A stretch of DNA of 9,419 bases, from contig JAGHBZ010000304.1 of NCBI GenBank assembly GCA_021160705.1, positions 1-9,419 of the forward strand, in the 5' to 3' direction. This DNA is from Candidatus Sumerlaeota bacterium. GTDB taxonomy: Bacteria > Sumerlaeota > Sumerlaeia > MWCT01 > JAGHBZ01. This document shows positions 5,736-9,419 of this stretch, piece after piece (within the stretch, counting starts at the first letter, position 1; the number at the start of each line of letters is the position of its first letter). The position numbers were made by a program, and so were the translations under genes. The notes under the pieces are model-generated. The model made no database searches and had not been told where the DNA came from. It saw nothing but the letters and a program-made list of their open reading frames with translations.

Positions 5736-8486
5736 ATGAGGGATTTAGGAACTCGGTATTCACCTGAAGGAATGGAAGAGAAATGGTATGAAGTGTGGGA
5801 GAGGAGCGGTTATTTTATTGCGGAGACAAATACCCGACGCAAACCATTTTGCATAGTTATCCCACCCCCTAATATCACGGGAATTCTGCATATGGGTCAC
5901 GCCCTGAACAATACTCTTCAGGATGTTGTGACCCGGTGGCGTCGTATGCAGGGCTATAATACGCTATGGTTACCGGGCACTGACCATGCGGGAATCGCTA
6001 CACAAAATGTAGTAGAACGAGAATTGCTGAAACAGGGAATACGCCGTGAAGACCTTGGCAGAGAAGAATTTATAAAAAAGTGCTGGGAATGGAAAGAGAA
6101 ATATGGGGGGATTATCATTCAGCAGCTGAAACGATTAGGAGCATCCTGCGACTGGAGTAGACTCCGCTTTACACTGGATAAAGGGCTTGCCCGTGCAGTG
6201 CGAACTGCATTTAAGCGACTTTATGAAGATGGTTTGATATATAAAGGGACATATATGATAAACTGGTGTCCGCGTTGTGCGACTGCGCTTGCTGATGATG
6301 AGGTGGAGCACGAAGAGGTGCAGGGACATCTCTGGTATGTGCGGTATCCACTGGAGGACGGGACCGGGTACGTGGTGGTAGCAACGACACGTCCGGAGAC
6401 TATGCTCGGCGATACGGCGGTCGCCGTGAATCCAGAAGATGAACGTTACAAACATCTGATTGGCAAACGGTGTATCTTACCTATCCTCAATCGAGTGATG
6501 CCAATCATTGCAGATGAATACGTGGAACGAGAATTTGGCACAGGCGTGGTGAAAATCACACCTGCTCACGACCCGAATGATTATTTGATTGGTAAAAAGC
6601 ATAATCTTGAAGAAATAACTATCCTCACGCCAGATGCAAAAATTAATGAGAATGGGGGTCCCTATGTGGGTCTGGATAGATATGAATGCCGAAAGAAGAT
6701 TGTGGAAGACCTGAAAAATATGGGTCTAATTGAAAAGATAGAGAATTACCGACATTCGGTGGGACATTGTTATCGTTGCAATACTGCCATTGAGCCATAT
6801 ATTTCGTTGCAGTGGTTTGTGAAGATGCGCCCCCTGGCAGAGCCAGCAATAAAAGCGGTTAAGGATGGCAGGACACGATTTATTCCACGTATGTGGGAGA
6901 ACACCTACTTTGCGTGGCTTGAGAACGTGCGGGATTGGTGTATTTCGCGCCAACTCTGGTGGGGTCATCGTATTCCGGTATGGTATTGTCAGGAGTGCTC
7001 GCATCCTGAAGTGGTGGCAGAAGGAGTACCGCACCGTTGCTCCCGTTGTGGCTCAACCGCATTGGTACAGGACGAGGATGTGCTTGATACCTGGTTCTCC
7101 TCAGCATTATGGCCGATTTCCACGCTTGGCTGGCCGGAGAAGACCGCTGAGCTTGCGACCTTTTATCCGACCAGTGTCCTGATAACTGGACACGATATTA
7201 TTTTCTTCTGGGTTGCACGAATGATTATGATGGGTTTGAAATTTATGAACGACGTCCCGTTTCGAGATGTATATATCAATGCCATCATATTCGACGAACA
7301 CGGCGAGAAGATGAGCAAAAGCAAAGGGAATGCTATTGACCCAATAGAGATAATCAAAGAGTTTGGTGCCGACTCATTGCGATTAACGTTATGTGCGTAT
7401 GCGGCTCAGGGCAGAAAGATTTGTCTTTCAGAGAAACGTTTTGAAGGATACAGGAATTTTTTGAACAAGTTGTGGAATGCAACCCGATTCGTGCTATTGA
7501 ATACCGCTGACCTTGACTTAGAGAGTCTGGGTTCTGCTGAGTTAAGTCCTGACTCACTGGAGCTTGCAGACGGCTGGATTCTCAGTCGATTTTTTACCAC
7601 GTGTAAGATGGTTAACAAAGCATTAGAGGAATATAAATTCAACGAAATGATAAGCGCATTATATCAGTTTCTATGGCATGAGTACTGCGACTGGTATATT
7701 GAGTTGGTAAAACCCCGTCTTTATAGTAAAGAAAAACCGGAATTTACTGAAGCGAAGAAAGAAAGTCGTCGTATTGCTCAGGTAATTTTGATAAGAGTAC
7801 TGGAGGGAGTTCTGCGTTTAATTCATCCAGTCGTACCATTCATAAGCGAAGAGATATGGCAAATAATCAGGGAGCGCTACGCAACTGAGGAGAATCATTT
7901 ACATCCGCTTATCTCAGAGATGGTCAGTGCGCTTCGTTCGCCATCAATAATGAAAGCTCCCTGGCTGGACACGGTAGCGATAGATGAAGCCTTTATCCAG
8001 CCAGCCCTGGAAAATAAAATGAAGTTAATTCAGGAGTTAATTCGTAGCATAAGAAACATCCGAGGAGAAATGAATGTCCCACCCGGCGAAAAGGTGGATG
8101 TGAAGATTATTGCCCCTTCAAGTGAGCAAACGGAGATTATAAAGAAATATGAAGATTACTTCTGGACTCTTACACGGCTTAAGTCCTTCAACGTAGAGAA
8201 AGGTGAGCTCAGAAAAGAAAAAGGGTTTTATTCAGTAGGGGTGGAAGGCAATATTGTTGTGGCAGTGAAGCTCCCGAAGTCGCTTCGTGAAAAAGAGATA
8301 GCACGCCTGAGTAAAGTAATAAATAAATTGAAACTTGAACGTCAAGCATTGCTAGATAAATTAAATAACGAAAAATTTATCTCAAAGGCACCAAAGGAGA
8401 TTATAGAGCGAGAAAAAAGTCGGCTTCAAAAGGTGCAAGCGGAGCTTGAAAGAATCCAGGAGAAGTGGGCTGAATTAAATAATTGA
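5736..8486 (+). CDS. valS: Valyl-tRNA synthetase
   Basis: Charges tRNA-Val in the cytoplasm and edits mischarged threonine. 916 residues, normal for bacterial class I ValRS. Order of parts: catalytic fold with PPPNITGILHMGH (43-55, the HIGH motif); insertion/editing domain with ATTRPETMLGDTA (216-228) and the editing aspartate D279 in TPAHDPND; cysteine pairs C178/C181 and C345/C348, and C418/C421 with C435/C438, which look like two zinc sites; the catalytic half resumes with NVRDWCISRQLWWGHRIP; DTWFSSALWP (451-460); KMSKS (525-529); anticodon-binding helices with NFLNKLWNATRF (574-585); and a C-terminal coiled coil from about 850 to 914. CAGGAG five bases before the ATG supports the start. 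The gene is intact. It is 126 bp after the exporter gene, probably with its own promoter. Confidence 0.98.
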   Translation: MRDLGTRYSPEGMEEKWYEVWERSGYFIAETNTRRKPFCIVIPPPNITGILHMGHALNNTLQDVVTRWRRMQGYNTLWLPGTDHAGIATQNVVERELLKQGIRREDLGREEFIKKCWEWKEKYGGIIIQQLKRLGASCDWSRLRFTLDKGLARAVRTAFKRLYEDGLIYKGTYMINWCPRCATALADDEVEHEEVQGHLWYVRYPLEDGTGYVVVATTRPETMLGDTAVAVNPEDERYKHLIGKRCILPILNRVMPIIADEYVEREFGTGVVKITPAHDPNDYLIGKKHNLEEITILTPDAKINENGGPYVGLDRYECRKKIVEDLKNMGLIEKIENYRHSVGHCYRCNTAIEPYISLQWFVKMRPLAEPAIKAVKDGRTRFIPRMWENTYFAWLENVRDWCISRQLWWGHRIPVWYCQECSHPEVVAEGVPHRCSRCGSTALVQDEDVLDTWFSSALWPISTLGWPEKTAELATFYPTSVLITGHDIIFFWVARMIMMGLKFMNDVPFRDVYINAIIFDEHGEKMSKSKGNAIDPIEIIKEFGADSLRLTLCAYAAQGRKICLSEKRFEGYRNFLNKLWNATRFVLLNTADLDLESLGSAELSPDSLELADGWILSRFFTTCKMVNKALEEYKFNEMISALYQFLWHEYCDWYIELVKPRLYSKEKPEFTEAKKESRRIAQVILIRVLEGVLRLIHPVVPFISEEIWQIIRERYATEENHLHPLISEMVSALRSPSIMKAPWLDTVAIDEAFIQPALENKMKLIQELIRSIRNIRGEMNVPPGEKVDVKIIAPSSEQTEIIKKYEDYFWTLTRLKSFNVEKGELRKEKGFYSVGVEGNIVVAVKLPKSLREKEIARLSKVINKLKLERQALLDKLNNEKFISKAPKEIIEREKSRLQKVQAELERIQEKWAELNN

Positions 8487-8616
8487 ATAAATAAAATAAA
8501 AAAGCATCGTAGAACAATAATACTTTAATTTTTCATATTCGATTCGATAAATTAAATATACCACCGATGATTAAGATAAAGAGAGGCGAACATAACACAG
8601 GGTAAGTGATAGATGA

Positions 8617-9375
8617 ATGAAACCAAATTATTATGAAATATTGGGAGTCAACCCGGGTGCACCAGAAAAGGAAATAAGACGGGTCTACTATCAGTTGGCG
8701 CAAAAATTTCATCCTGATAAGGCGCGAACCCCAGAAGAAGCACGGGAATTTGAGGAGAGATTTTCGCTCATCTCAGAGGCGTATAATTGCTTGAAGGACC
8801 GGGAGCGACGTCGTGAGTATGATAAGTCGCTGGGAATTACAGAGAAAAGCACCCTCACGACAAAAGATAAAAGAGCTACCGCAATGAGCGGGGCGGGGAT
8901 TTCCACAGCAGGAGACTCCAGATTAGATACTGGAGCATACACCCAACGCACTGAAAAGACAGTAGTGGCACGGCGTGCGTTCAATAAAGGAGTGCAGGTA
9001 TTTAACGCGGGAGATTATCCGCGAGCGCTATCTTTTTTTGAAGTGGCAGTCAATAATGCGCCTGAAAATCCTACATACCTTGGGTATCTGGCATTATCAC
9101 TTGTTAAGAGTCGGAAGGGTCTTAATCGTGCAGTGGATTTATGCAAAAAAGCCATCCAGATAGAACCTTTCAATATAGAACATCTTCTACGACTGGGGGA
9201 GGTATACGAGACAATAGGTAGCCTCTCACTGGCAAAAAAGACCTATGAAGAGGTGCTTCGCTGGGATAATAAAAATCCAGTTGCTCAGGAGCGACTGAAA
9301 TCGCTGGGCGGGGGTAAGGTGTCAAAATCTCTTTTCGCTCAATTGCTGAGTCGATTTAAAAAGAGAGAATTGTAG
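8617..9375 (+). CDS. J-domain protein with C-terminal TPR repeats
   Basis: 252 residues. The J domain covers about 4-73 (NYYEILGVNPGA..., helix II, the HPD triad at 32-34, then ISEAYNCLKD and RREYDKSLG). A polar Ser/Thr/Gly-rich linker (about 74-112) follows. About three tetratricopeptide-like repeats occupy 115-230, with AFNKGVQVFNAGDYPRALSFFEVAV as the clearest (the two halves are 121-133 and 134-145), then a basic C-terminus. The G/F region, zinc-finger and substrate-binding domains of classical DnaJ are absent, so this is not DnaJ itself but a J protein that would present TPR-bound partners to an Hsp70. No signal peptide or membrane segment is seen. The ribosome site is weak (AGGG/GGTAAG near 8599-8606). 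An Hsp70-like gene starts 13 bp downstream, its likely partner. Confidence 0.92.
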   Translation: MKPNYYEILGVNPGAPEKEIRRVYYQLAQKFHPDKARTPEEAREFEERFSLISEAYNCLKDRERRREYDKSLGITEKSTLTTKDKRATAMSGAGISTAGDSRLDTGAYTQRTEKTVVARRAFNKGVQVFNAGDYPRALSFFEVAVNNAPENPTYLGYLALSLVKSRKGLNRAVDLCKKAIQIEPFNIEHLLRLGEVYETIGSLSLAKKTYEEVLRWDNKNPVAQERLKSLGGGKVSKSLFAQLLSRFKKREL

Positions 9376-9377
9376 GA
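9374..9377 (+). promoter_or_regulatory. Ribosome-binding site overlapping the J-protein stop codon
   Basis: AGGA begins inside the TAG stop of the preceding gene and lies 11 bases before the next ATG. This points to co-transcription and perhaps coupled translation of the two chaperone genes. Confidence 0.45.
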
Positions 9378-9388
9378 TAAATTATAAA

Positions 9389-9419
9389 ATGAGTATATGT
9401 GTTGGAATAGACCTTGGGA
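9389..9419 (+). CDS. Start of an Hsp70 (DnaK-like) chaperone gene, cut by window edge
   Basis: Ten codons are visible, reading MSICVGIDLG. The VGIDLG stretch is the beginning of the first phosphate-binding loop of Hsp70/DnaK ATPases (GIDLGTT). Its place 13 bp after a J-domain gene strongly supports an Hsp70 identity. Whether it is the housekeeping DnaK or a shorter, specialised Hsp70 cannot be told, because the rest lies outside the window. Actin-like or MreB-like ATPases are a less likely alternative. Confidence 0.75.
   Translation, partial: MSICVGIDLG

Noticed and set aside
8487..8616. The A-rich stretch and ATTCG repeats between valS and the J-protein gene as a terminator or promoter.
   Set aside because: No GC-rich stem with a T-run, and no convincing -35/-10 pair could be picked; the only arms (CATCG/CGATG) are five bases and far apart.

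Overview
The window reads as ordinary chromosomal DNA of a bacterium. The bacterial signs are good Shine-Dalgarno sequences (AGAGGAGG before the desulfhydrase-like gene, CAGGAG before valS), a bacterial-type valyl-tRNA synthetase with a C-terminal coiled coil, and a J-domain gene followed directly by the start of an Hsp70 gene. The phylum cannot be fixed from this sequence. I see no mobile element, CRISPR array, rRNA or tRNA.

Left part, minus strand (1-2499). Three genes run leftwards: a UPF0280 (ApbE-superfamily, COG2122) protein, trpC (indole-3-glycerol-phosphate synthase) and the first half of trpB (tryptophan synthase beta), which leaves the window at base 1. TrpC makes indole-glycerol phosphate, and TrpB with TrpA (not seen) turns it into tryptophan. 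The gaps are 221 bp and 128 bp and no trpF lies between trpC and trpB. The trpC-trpB gap carries a duplicated, inverted motif and a 10-bp palindrome. A small reading frame with a good ribosome-binding site and an early Trp codon overlaps the start of trpC.

Middle (2500-3098). A 599-bp, AT-rich divergent intergenic region separates the two gene blocks. It holds at most one doubtful 47-residue reading frame, a candidate promoter and a structured leader just before the next gene.

Right part, plus strand (3099-9419). The order is: a PLP-dependent D-cysteine desulfhydrase/ACC-deaminase family enzyme; a small membrane methyltransferase of the isoprenylcysteine/phospholipid methyltransferase type; a TauE/SafE-family exporter; valS; a J-domain protein with TPR repeats; and the first ten codons of an Hsp70 (DnaK-like) gene. 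The lyase and exporter could form a small sulfur-handling set (release of sulfide or sulfite from a sulfur amino acid, then export), but gaps of 71 and 169 bp make a shared operon unproven. The J-TPR and Hsp70 genes are 13 bp apart and are almost certainly co-transcribed as a specialised chaperone pair.

I found no convincing new multi-gene system. The points most worth a second look are the lyase/exporter pairing, the J-TPR/Hsp70 pair, and the repeated structures in the trpC-trpB gap and in the leader at 3025-3092.
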